In this document: positions 33,993-44,784 of the stretch, piece after piece
Position numbering within the stretch: the first letter of the stretch is position 1
Layout of the letters: each line of letters opens with the position of its first letter
From: Fragilariopsis cylindrus CCMP1102
Taxonomy: Eukaryota > Bacillariophyta > Bacillariophyceae > Bacillariales > Bacillariaceae
DNA length: 64,000 nt
NCBI GenBank assembly: GCA_900095095.1
Contig: FMBT01000429.1
Span: 50,524-114,523, forward strand
Direction of reading: 5' to 3'
Translations under genes and position numbers: made by a program
Notes under the pieces: model-generated
Told to the model about the DNA's origin: nothing
The model's input: only the letters and a program-made list of their open reading frames with translations
The model's database searches: none

Positions 33993-34890
33993 TCATATCG
34001 GCTGTTTCTCGGGGTAAATGTCATAATTGTATTCGGCTGCAATCAACATACTAGAATCAATATTCACAGTCACCGGTGGTAATGTTGTATTTGGAACAAC
34101 GATGCACGGTGTTCCACTCATTGTTGCAATCATAAGTTTCGATTTACCATATGCACCATCGCTACCAATATCGGTACTATCTGTCGTAACATTGATGCTG
34201 TATCATATTATCATCAAAGAATGAAGCAGAGAATAGAAATACCATAAGCATGAAACCAATAGTAGCATCGAACATAATACACAAAACGTGTCATATACTG
34301 TAGCAGAAATAATACGCACGACATCCTCGGAGACGGCATTTACTATAGTATCGATCATCACTCCTTGTGGTTAAAATTGAAGCATCTTCTGCTACTTACT
34401 TGATACTTAGGACTGCATTGCAGCCATGCGAAATAGCCTGTTTTAATAGTTCTTCTTGGCACTCTTGTAACAACGGACCGACTTTGGTACCCATCGTCGA
34501 CAGTGTATCGAGATTATTGAGAGTCCTACTTGTTTTACTCGAGGAGGCCCAAATCATGGGTTTGGCTTCCATTGTCGTAGCACCCGGTAAGGCGGGTAGT
34601 GTCGACGCGATGACTTTCTTCCACGCATAATCCGTCCAAAAGAATTTGTCTCCCGGTCGGGTGACATTGGACACACCACGGGTGACGATGTGTTTGGGGA
34701 TCGTAAGCGTTTTATCGTTCCCTTTTAACACGACCGTCATGGTATCACCACCCTGCTTATCCTTCGGGCACGTAATCCCATACCTTTTATCTTCATTTGG
34801 TATTTTGGGTATTGCCATACCCGGTAATGGTGGTGCATACGCCCCCCGTAAGGTACCACCAGCCGATTGTTTCGATGATCCGATTCCCAT
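33993..34890 (-). CDS. YbjQ/UPF0145-like protein with N-myristoylation signal
   Basis: Two exons: 34890-34400 and 34197-33993, with a 202-bp GT-AG intron. The splice rebuilds Asn in LSINI(N)VTTDST. The protein starts MGIGSSKQ, matching the N-myristoylation consensus (Gly2, Ser6), so membrane tethering is likely. The middle is a beta-rich soluble domain (FFWTDYAWKKVIASTLP). The C-terminal half has EELLKQAISHGCNAVLSI, then SDGAYGKSKLMIATMSGTPC, the pattern of UPF0145/YbjQ (helix, GANAVVGV-like strand, then a strand ending in G-T/TPC). The family is often called heavy-metal binding, though poorly proven. Transcribed away from the duplicated promoter block copy 2. Confidence 0.65.
34198..34399 (-). 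other. Intron of the YbjQ-like gene
   Basis: Donor GTAAGT at 34399-34394 and acceptor CAG ending at 34198 on the minus strand. Splicing gives an uninterrupted frame to a TGA at 33995-33993. Confidence 0.75.
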
Positions 34891-35264
34891 GATTGACAGA
34901 TGTTGCTGTTGTTGTCGTCGTCGTGAATTTGCCTCTTATTAATTTTGTTACCTTTATGAAAAGATCTTCGCTAATCACTTTCGTAGTCGATCTCTGTTTA
35001 AACGTGAATGAATCGACTCGTGAAACGTGACTCGTATTTCAATATTGCTTGCTTATCATGCATACCATGCATTGATTTATTTAGTCCCAAATATCATAAT
35101 AATTTATTTTGGTGTCTTCTTTGTTTCTCTATTTGGTGTCGTCACGAAGATTAGTAGATACGGTACCTTCACATATCAAATACCTTCGGTACCTCTAACC
35201 TGCATCTCCTGCATCTCCTGCATGCTGTCCCTCACAAGATCACCAAATTCGTTTCCAAAATTGT
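34891..35264. promoter_or_regulatory. Divergent intergenic region carrying duplicated block copy 2
   Basis: Between the YbjQ-like gene (minus) and the next plus-strand gene. Contains the duplicated block at 34995-35150 and a short ctgcatctc repeat (35200-35225). Confidence 0.5.
34995..35150 (+). repeat. Duplicated promoter block, copy 2 (156 bp)
   Basis: Match to 32111-32270: identical over the first 70 bp, then ttatttagtccca, tcataataattta, ttggtgtct, tttgtttctctattt and gtcgtcacgaaga in order with 1-6 bp indels. It ends 115 bp before the ATG at 35265. Confidence 0.9.
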
Positions 35265-36661
35265 ATGTTCTTTCTTAATCGAACCTCCCTCTGGTCTTGT
35301 AGTAACAGTCTTCACAACAGATTCGTGACCACAAAATACATCACATCATTATTGCCCATCAATCGGTACGTTTTATCGTTATCAAAATCGTCATCAAAAA
35401 TAATGTCTATGTCTCTGTCAATGTCAACGTCAACGACCAAAGAACAACAGGGAAGAAGAAGAAGGTTGTATGAATATGCGGGTTATGTTGCTGAAGTTTC
35501 ATCTATCGATGGTAGTCTTTTACCAGTACCGTCTCGATATGTTCCTGAAGAACTTCTTATGTGGAATCAAGTACCATCTACATTAGAGATTTTAGTATCC
35601 GAAGAAGAACGGTTCGATGATGATTACGATAAAGACAGCAATAACAGCAATACTTTGACATTTCATAGAAGAACCAATACCATCTTCCCTGGAGTAGGAT
35701 GTGGTCTTGATAATCTTCACACAAATCAATCCGATGAAAAATATTCATATAGTTTTAACAGTGATGATGGTATAGTTATGATTCACAGTAACAATAGTAG
35801 TAACAATGATAACGATGACGATGACGATACTATTGCTAATGCAGATAATAACAAAATTGCTAGGATTTGGCATAACGATACGAATAGTGTTAGTACCTTC
35901 GATAGTATTCTTCGTACAACAGCAGCAACTAGTACTTCGACGAACACGAAAACAAGAACAAGAACATTACGGTTGGAAACTATGTTTGTATTACCGAATG
36001 ATCATCGTCTTCGAGTATCATTAGATCTGAATGTCATACAGATTATAGCTAATAAAACAAATGGAAATGAAAATGAAAATGTTAACAACAATAATAGATG
36101 TACGAGATATCGTTACAAACTTTCATCGACATCATCTATTAAGATTCAATGGGAACGTTGCTATAGTAAAGATAAAAATAAAGATAATAACAATAATAAA
36201 GTTGGTGGTAGTGGAATTGATGGGAATGGTCATCTGGATTCAGGTACAGTTTTTTCTTTAATTGGAGAAGAATTAAGACACCGCCGAAATCAAATAACTA
36301 CTACTACGACGTCTAGCATGGATAAGAATGACAAGGGTAACATCAACAATAACAACTGCATTGAACAACAGCAGTTTAATGATACGACTACCCTTCATCT
36401 ACCGGGTGACATAACACTTTCGACATGTTATAATGGTGATGAAAAAACATTACCAGCAATAACGATGATGAGGAAGAATGGTATATAGATATTAGTCTTG
36501 TGAGTTTCCCATCGCTTGATATGATATCGACACCTACATCAACGACGAATAAGACAGAATCAACGGCAAAAGAAATTACGACTACTACTCCAAGAACGAT
36601 ACGACGAAAGTTTCAACATAGAATCGATGATGGATGTTGTCTTATTATATCTCATATATAG
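35265..36661 (+). CDS. Unknown protein, organelle-type N-terminus, low-complexity inserts
   Basis: About 460 residues. The N-terminus (MFFLNRTSLWSCSNSLHNRF, Ser/Lys/Arg-rich) could be a mitochondrial or other presequence. Ordered blocks are YEYAGYVAEVSSIDGSLLPV, RTNTIFPGVGCGLDNLH, LRLETMFVLPNDHRLRVSLD, IKIQWERCYSKD, TTLHLPGDITLSTCYN and, after a frame change, EEEWYIDISLVSFPSLD. They are separated by poly-N/D/T stretches. The alternation of short beta-like blocks suggests a lipocalin-like or DUF3598-like barrel, but this is a guess. A one-base loss in the A run at 36442-36447 ends the first frame at 36488; translation one frame over continues to a TAG at 36659-36661. Function not assigned. Confidence 0.55.
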
Positions 36662-36880
36662 ATAGATAAAATTAGTGCAGGAGCCGTGGCTGTCAGCCAT
36701 TACCAACACCTAATATATACGTGTAAGCAAATTGGAACCGTTACACATGTTGGTTCCATCGAGGGTTCCTCTGATGATGGTAATGAAGAAATTTTATCGA
36801 GTGAGTGCACTCAGAAAGATGTAGGAGAAGGCGATGGAGCAGGGCTTGGGAACGGACTGTTTTTGTTGTTGTTGATGTTG

Positions 36881-37480
36881 TTATAATAGTGGATATAATA
36901 GAGAACTTGTGTTGGTAAGGACGGTCATTTCTAAGAGACGAACTGACTTCTGCTCGTTCGATGCATCCAAAGCAAGTTGAATCGTTCCCGTTACACCGGT
37001 TTGTGTGTCAGTAACGATACGACCAGATGTTTCAATCCACTGAGTAACTTGACTTGCTCCAAACTTATCGAAGTGGAACAATGGTTGGGAACAAGACAAA
37101 GGCACATCAACAAGTTGTAGAACATTTCCTCCTTCTGAATCAAAATTGGAGATGGCCATATCAGCTGAAAGCTTGTCGAAAACTCTATCTTGATTCAAGG
37201 TGTACTTCTCTCCAACAGCGACGGGACATGAAAAATAAAGATCGGTTCCTCCACAAGGGACAGCAGTAATGTAACTTTGTGTTCCTTCAGTTATAGGTGT
37301 GCACCTTCACCACTATCAGTACAATTAAACTTTTGACGAGGCTGGAGATTATCGGATTGAGTAAAACTACCCCATTGTATTGGTAAGTCATCTCCTATGA
37401 ACAGCCTTCACAATCATTACTAAGAGAAATGCCGAACTTGAAACAACACTCGAGTTTAATATCAGTTCAAATTTTTAAGC
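36881..37480 (-). CDS. DUF7467-like extracellular protein fragment, frame broken
   Basis: Minus-strand pieces read MTYQYNG, GSFTQSDNLQPRQKFNCTDS, then SYITAVPCGGTDLYFSCPV, AVGEKYTLNQDRVFDKLSAD, SCSQPLFHFDKFGASQVTQW and GTIQLALDASNEQKSVRLLE. This order (strand Y-G, Q-S-x-N-x-Q, K-F-x-C, secreted-type Cys, YFxCxVxVGxxYTL, then SCSxPLFxxDxFGxxQ) matches the DUF7467-type modules found in many diatom extracellular proteins. No signal peptide or start could be fixed, and upstream translation has an in-frame TAG and a frame change at the GGGG near 37379, so this is partial or decayed. Full-length relatives are larger multi-module proteins. Confidence 0.5.
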
Positions 37481-37995
37481 GAGAAGGTACGAAAAAATAC
37501 CATGTTAGTTCCGAGATCTTTAAAAAAAATAGCTAACTAGACAATTTCTACTCGATCTTAAAAAAAAAATAGCTATCTAGACAATTTCTACTCTATCTAT
37601 TTGAAACTGTTATATCTACAAAGTAGACTTAGGAGGTTCCAAAATCCCACCACTACAACAACTAGTGCCACCGATGCATGATGATGATGATGATGATGAT
37701 GATGATAAAAATAATAATATTTGTTTGAAGTTTTTTATAAAACACAATTCATCGATGTGTGACTCGAAATATAGATTTGGCGATGGTTGGTTAGTCTTGC
37801 CTTCGCTCCACGATTGAAATCTTAGGAGGAGAACAGCATGTTTTTTTCCATATTATTTGTTATCTCGCACAATTAACACGCTCTACTATGAACTAGTAGG
37901 TAAACGGAAGGTAAACGAAATGAAGTTCACATAAATTCAAAAAGATAAGAAAGGGAAAAAAGAAAGTAGCATCAATTAATTGAAGGAACGAAACA
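37481..37995. other. Intergenic region with a 39-bp tandem repeat and ATG microsatellite
   Basis: No gene. Holds the tandem repeat listed separately and a (GAT)n run at about 37677-37706. It should contain the promoter of the ARM-repeat gene. Confidence 0.45.
37515..37593 (+). repeat. Two-unit 39-40-bp tandem repeat
   Basis: Unit 1 (37515-37553) and unit 2 (37554-37593) both read gatctt, an A run, tagct, a or t, tctagacaatttctactc with one or two differences (ctaactagac versus ctatctagac). Confidence 0.85.
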
Positions 37996-40569
37996 ATGCG
38001 AAATTCGTATTCATCCTCAAATTCGGCTAGAAGCCGCGGAGGGATTTTCACCTCCGTGTCATCGTCGTTTGCAACATCAACAAGCACAGCACCGTCGTCA
38101 CTCAATTCTTCTGTAAGTTTTTCTCGACGTCGAGCATTAAAAGATGCAGATTCTGCGAATCAAGTACGAGTCGTCGATAGTTATCCACTTTCTAAATATA
38201 TGACAGTTGCCCAACGATTGTTTGGGTACTTCGAACAAGCTTATGAAAGTTTACATCTCGATGAAGCATACGTTTATGGAATGAGATTTGCTCAATTGGC
38301 ATTGACAAATCTACCCAAACATCGAGAATGGATGGCTGGTGGGGTCGTCGAAGAAGATCTAAAATCACAAATAGCTAAGGTTCTATCGAGATTAGAGATC
38401 ATCAAATGGAGAATGGATAAAGAAGAATCGATGAAATTGAGAACGAAAATATTAGCACAAGCGGAAGAGGAAGTACGTTTGCAGAATCAATTCAGTCGAG
38501 AACAAGAACAACGTATTAATGTTATGTCTGCAGATGAGGACGTGAACAAACACGACTCAACAGAGAAAGTTGACAAATCGGCTGGTAAGAAAGCAAAGGG
38601 CAGATTGAGAAAATTTCTTCGCATGCCTAAAAGAGCTGGATCGGTAGCAGCAAAATCGAACAATGATATCGAAAATTCGTCGTTGTCAAGTTTGTCGAGC
38701 GGAGGAAGTGTGAGTTCGCAGTATGTTTCACAACCTATCATTCCTTCTCTCTATGCTATCAAGCAGTCACGAGCACAGTATGAGCAACAGCAAGTCAAAA
38801 GCAACATCAACCGCAATGCTTTCGTTAGGGCAACTAGTCCCGTTTTAGTCGAGTCCAACCCTACTCGCTACACTATCGAACAATATCCTATAGTCAACGA
38901 GGTCACCTTGAAGTTACAATCATCTCAAACTCCTTCTCTATTGAACCTACAGTCCGACTACCATCATACTACGTATAATACTACGTATGGTGATACCAGT
39001 ATCCAGCAAAAGTCTCAAATTTATCGTAAAGAAAAAGAAGGCGTCATTGAAGAAAGAGAATTATTTAATTCATCATCCAGGGTAGTAGAATCGGTACAAG
39101 TACCGCTGCCGTTGTCATCATCGCAGCAGTCTCCGGACACTACTACTGCTATTGGCTTTTCGTTGCCGTCGTCGCATACTACCGAGTCAATACGTAGCGA
39201 TGCGTATACCACGACAATAGCAACAGCAGACATATCTGACGAGGGAATTGACATGACTTCGAGTAGCGTTGATGCCACACAAACATCGAGTGATGAGGGT
39301 AACGGCGAAGGAGTCAAGGAGGTATTGTCGTCTTCATCTTCTAAAATTGTCAAAACGAAGGATAGAGTCTTGGCAGGTATTACGCATCAATTACTTTCGA
39401 TTCATCGCGAGAAAGATCTGAACCTATATGAGCTCGTCTTGGAAGAAATGAGAGATAAGATTTCCTGCATATATGTCGGTCATCATGATATCTTTGAATC
39501 ATCGTATAGGAATGATGACGAGGATAGAACGACCGAGAAAGACAGAAACGTCCACTCTCTACCTTCTGCTGCTACCGAAGATACCGAAGAGAAGTCAGTA
39601 GAGAATGAGAATACCGAAGTTTATCCCTGGACCGACAAGGATCCAGTTTCAGCTCCAAGTAAGAGCCCAAAAAATAAGGATATCTTCAATAGCTTCGATG
39701 CCTTCGACGATTTTCTCTCGACTGCCTTCGATGATCAAATTGACGACGACGTCGGCGACGACGACGAGGAAAGTTATATGGAATTCACTGTGATCGAAGA
39801 GGAATATACACTAACCGAAGAAATCGATGAGATTAAGGAAGATCTGGAGGAAGATGAAGAGGAAAGTTACACGGAGTACACCGTGGTAGAGGAAGGTGTG
39901 AAATCTTCTGACTTTGAGAAAATTGAGCGAGCTAAGGTATTAGATGATCTCACTGGCAGTCCAAGGTGTGTTACAAGTGAAAAATTGGAGCTCCAAAATG
40001 ACAAGAGTTCTGGTAATAAATTTCCTACAATGAGTGTTGATGTGTCTCCATCAATTATTGACGATGACAATATGACTTATATAACAATGGACCCATGGCT
40101 CGAAGAACTTGACGGCAACAGCAGCAACCATCGTTATCAAACGGAGTAGAACACTTTAGTTTCGTCAAGATCAGCCAGTATAAACTCGTCCAAGAAGTCC
40201 AAACATAGAATCAAAGCGATAATCCACAAGTCTTTATGGAAGCACGATCCTAGCATAGTTGCCGCGGCTATGGAAGAACTTCATGAATTGGTTTGCAACG
40301 ATTGTGCCAGTACCAATAGTAGAGGGTATGTTGTTGAATACGGTGGCGTCATGGTGATCATACGATCCATGATAGGATTTCCTGACAATGAAGGCATTCA
40401 ATTTTCGTGCTGTTCGATCCTGGGGCAACTTGCATTACAATCAGAAGGTAGATCTATGATCATCGACATGAACGCGATACCATTGATAGCTCAATCAATG
40501 ACTGATCATCCCGGTAGTCATCGCATCCAGGAGGTTGCCCGCGCTTCAATAGCAACGGTTTACACTTGA
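37996..40569 (+). CDS. ARM-repeat protein with helical N-terminal domain, single in-frame TAG at 40147
   Basis: A continuous frame of 858 codons with one internal TAG at 40147-40149. The N-terminal domain (residues about 55-165) is helical: SKYMTVAQRLFGYFEQAYES, AYVYGMRFAQLALTNLPKHR, then a long charged helix to EEEVRLQNQFSREQEQR, recalling MIT/TPR-like hairpins. A basic Ser-rich middle, long acidic part (SYMEFTVIEEEYTLTEE, SYTEYTVVEE) and, after the TAG, SSKKSKHRIKAIIHKSLWKH followed by ARM-type repeats (VVEYGGVMVIIRSMIGFPDN, IQFSCCSILGQLALQSEGRS, MIIDMNAIPLIAQSM, IQEVARASIATVYT). ARM repeats normally bind proteins; partner unknown. The TAG breaks what reads as one protein with no change of frame, unlike the indel breaks elsewhere. 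If TAG is a real stop, the product is 717 residues. Confidence 0.7.
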
Positions 40570-40663
40570 TAACACCGATGATGGTTCATCGAAAAAATCT
40601 TACAAGATTAGAAGATAAACTAAAGAATAGAAAAGCTCCCACCGTGAATTTTGTCGCAATTAA

Positions 40664-43600
40664 TCACTGTATATTATTAGTATTATTAATTATTTCTTGA
40701 TGACGTTGTAATTGTTGAAGATCTAGTTTCATTTCCGTAGTTGGTTGGATTCCAATATTTTTCATTGATTGCAACACCTTTTGCATACATTGATGCCTCT
40801 CTTCCGTTCCAACTTGATTGGTTTTCAATATAGCTTTCCATACAGCTCGATACGTCCATTCATCTGGATTGAGATTACGATCCAATCGACTCTTTTCGAC
40901 AAGCTCTGTATATAATTCATTTACACGTGATAAGTTCCCCTGGTTGGCCCATGCATTCATAACCGTACTGTACATAATTCGATTGCATCGGATTGAATAA
41001 CGATCCTGAGAAAAGTTTTTGCCCGGAGCTTGTAGTTGCTGCTGCTGCTCTTGCTGTTGAATAATCGCGCGCAACAATATATCCGCTCGTTCAGCAGCAC
41101 CGGGTACGTTAGAATGTGCCAACAGGTCAAAACACTGTTATAACATATTGCATTGGGTGGTTCGAAAACCTTTTTTTGTCGATATAAATTTTGCATCTGA
41201 ATTAATAAGTCTTCAGCACGTTCTGCGGCGTCTCTTCGATTTGACTTTGACCAACCATGTAGAACACAACTAAATGCATGAGGACCAAGTTTGGCTGTAA
41301 CTCGTTCATCATTGATTAGCTCGATTAATAATTCTTCTGCTACTTCTGCTCGCCCACCTCGAGCCAAAGCCTTCAAGACATTGGTACAAGTATAAGCATT
41401 GGGTTCCAATCCGACAACTTCACGCATATCACGAAATAAACGCTGCGCTTTATCGCTTGCATCTGGACGGTTCGATCGTGCATACGCATCGAGGACAGTG
41501 GAATAACTGAATGCGTTTGGTTCAATTCCGTATTCTTCTTTCATCCGGCGCAACAACGAATGAGCCTTATCGGCGGCATCCGGTATGCGTGTTGCTACTT
41601 TCGACCATGCATTTAAGATGGCGGTGAAGGTCACGGCCGTTGGTTTCATCCGTGGATCTCCTGTTGTGTCATATTCATGAAGGCAAGCCTCAAGAAATTC
41701 GTGTGCTTTTTCGGCACAGCCACTCCTACCGTAAGCATTGAGTAAACCAGTATAGGAAAATACATTGGGTTGGATGTTTCGATCTACTCTCATTTCGTGG
41801 AAAAGTTCTTCGGCACGCTTTACCGCCTTCTCCTGATTTATATTATTATTATTGTTGTAGTTGCTGTTGCTGTTACTATTACTCTTCGTCTCCGTCCCCG
41901 CTGCGACACGGGCCCAGCAATGGATAGAAGAACCATATGTTTCGACGTTAGGTTCAATATTAATTTCTGGTCGTTGCATCATTTGGAGCAATTCATCTGC
42001 CCGCTCAGCGGCTTCGATCGTCCCAATCCTTGCCCATCCTGCAAGAATAGATGTAAAACTTTGTACATCGGGTTTCGTTGTCACCGTCGTCGACATGTTG
42101 TTGCTGCTGCCTTGGTGCTGTTGCAAGAGTTGATATTGAGTATCATAATCATTATCTTGTGTATTGGTGATCATTTCATTCAGTAATTCTTCAGATCGTT
42201 GTGGATACCCCGCACGGCTATAGGCAGTAATAACTGTGTTGTAAGTGATAGTATTCGGATAAAGTCCATCGACATTTTTCATTTGTTCTAACCAATCATG
42301 TGCCCGTTGAGCTGCATTAATCATTGCATCCTTTTCCTTTTTCTTGCTGATCTTACTACCACCACTACCACTACTATCCGCTGCTCGTTTCGTCCATAAG
42401 TCAATGACAATATTGTAGGAATGAACGTTAGGTGGTTCTTCTAGTAGGCGAGAACCATCACCATTCTGATTTTTTTCATGATATAATTTTTGCATGTGTC
42501 TTAATACTCCTTCCGCTCGTTCAGCGCCGGCGATGATATCGGTTGATGATTGATATGACATTAAAAGACAATTCCATGCAATAATATCAGGTGGTTCCCC
42601 TTCTTTGATCATCCTATCAATCCATTCTCTCGCTTTCATGGGATTTCCTGCACGAGCCCAAGCCAAAAGTACTGACGTATATAATCTTCTTTTACTTTCT
42701 ATTTTAACTGCCTTTGTGCCTATACGTGTATCTATACCATTTGTATCTGCGTCCATTTTATTTGCTTCTAATTTCCTTTCCTTGAGTATGACCTGTAATT
42801 GATGTTCGAAATGATCCCAATTTGTTAACCACTTTTCGGCTCGAATCGGTGCGTTTGGTAATCCCGATTCTACCCAAGCATGGACGACCGTTCCTAACGC
42901 TACAATATCTGGTCGAACTATTGGAATAGTTTTATTTCTTCTTCTTCTTCGTTGATGATGCTGTTGATCTTGATCAAATGATAGTTGTATGTACTGAATG
43001 TAGTCATCGATCCATTGTCGTAGATATTTATCGGCAAATATAACGCCTGGGTTGTGAGGATCATCATCATTATCATCATCATTATCGCCGTGTTTGTCGT
43101 TGTTGTCATGTTGTTGCTTTTTTCTTGGATGATCAAATCGACTTTTCGACGACGACGACGACGACGATGATGATGATGATGATGATGATGATGACAATGA
43201 ATATTTTCCAGCCGTATCCAAAATAATTCCATGCGTAGCTGCATCCATTGTTATTAAGTTCATATCTTCATATTTTTGAAGTTGTAACGCTATTGATGAA
43301 GGAAAACGACGATGACGACAATTTTCTGTTGTTGTTGTTGATGATGCTGATTCGAAATGATTATTGTTGTTAGAATCAAGAAAGTCATCCCGCCACAGCA
43401 ATAAAATCTGATTCAGTACATCCACTGTAGATAATCGCGGAGGTGACTCGTTTGTTATTGCTGCATTACTATTCTTGCTTTCGATTTCGTCGTCTGCTTC
43501 TTTTTCTTTCAACTCTAAATAAAGTCGATCAAGAATCAACCAACACATTTCAACTGCATTATTTCTTTTTATTGTTTTCCTATTATTTCCGTCATGATTC

Positions 43601-44220
43601 TTTGTAGTATATTTATTATTACCACTATTACTACTACTATTGCTACTAAACCAATACTCTAAAATTTCTTCCGCTTCATTCCATGTCCCATTTTTGAAAC
43701 TACCAACGGGCAAATCTAACAATTGTTTTGTCATATCTTCCCATTTCGAATCAAGTGATGTTGCTGTTGTGTTGTTATTTTTTGATTTTCTCTTTATTAC
43801 TTTTGGTGTTGTTGTAGTTGTTTCTAATTCTCCTGTCGCTACTGTTTCGATTGTATCAACGTGTAAATATCTCCTTCGTTCGTTATTGATTTTGTTGCTG
43901 CTGCCGCTGCCGTTGCTGCTGCTGCAGAGTAGAATACGTTTTCTATTATTGTGGTGACGACTACGACTGCGACCATCATGAGCATATACTCGAAATAGAT
44001 CTCCTTGGTAGGTAGAAAATAATGATGATACTCTCAATAAATCTGCTTTGATCATAGCTGCTGGACCTGTTGCCGAGTACAAACGACGAGCGGGTGACAT
44101 CAATAATCGATTCATCATCATCTTCATCACCATCATATCGCGAATGTGTGGACAGTTTTCTGACTTTCTTCTTCTTCTTCTTTCACTTCTCCAACAAGAA
44201 ACACCTCCAGCACCACACAA
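40664..44220 (-). CDS. Pentatricopeptide repeat (PPR) protein, probably mitochondrial
   Basis: About 1190 residues on the minus strand. At least eleven PPR-like units follow one another, for example NVHSYNIVIDLWTK, NTITYNTVITAYSRAGYPQR, DVQSFTSILAGWARIGTIEA, NVFSYTGLLNAYGRSGCAEK, NAFSYSTVLDAYARSNRPDA, NAYTCTNVLKALARGGRAEV and CNRIMYSTVMNAWANQG. PPR proteins bind organelle RNA and act in editing, splicing or stability. The most likely start is an internal Met near 44136 (MMNRLLMSPARRLYSATG), which gives a basic mitochondrial-type presequence. One base is missing in the short T run at about 41120-41122, splitting the last two repeats (VLTC / AHSNVPGAAERAD). Long inserts of Ser, Asp and Asn interrupt the N-terminal third. 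The units carry extra residues between helices typical of stramenopile PPRs. Confidence 0.85.
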
Positions 44221-44784
44221 CCGTTAGTTAGCAGATAACTAGTTTGATAAGCATCGTCGTCGACGGGAGCAGTATAAGAGGGAGAGGGTAGAGTTGTTTA
44301 AAAAAGAATTGTGACAAGTTTGAAAGTTTAAAGTGATAATGATGTGTCGTAAATTATTTCTAGTAACGCTAGATTTTTGTGTTACGTCCGTCCTCCACAC
44401 GGAAAGTATTTTCTTGAAAGGGATTACCCCTTTCTCCTTCTCAACTAACCCCAAATAAACCCTCCAGCACCATTCCCCTATTATTGTATCGCTTGTTGTG
44501 ATGTGATGGATCTCTTGTCATCGTTGCGGTGATGTCATGAGGAGCCATAAAAAGGCTATGCCACTACTGTACTAGTAAGTGCGCAACCATCGGCCATCCT
44601 ATCAATAATTTAAGTATTTAGTTACCCATCTACTATCGCTTCACATCCATCATCATCATCAGGCTGGGAAAGGACGTAGACTGCACAATTCATTATCACA
44701 CGACCAAGGAGAGAAAGAGAGAAAAAAATTGACCTCCATTCCGGCACCAGCTACGCCAGTTATTTACATAAATACTGATTCAAG
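44221..44784. promoter_or_regulatory. Divergent intergenic region
   Basis: Between PPR (minus) and EamA transporter (plus) genes; no gene seen. Contains ctactgtactagta near 44565. Confidence 0.35.
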
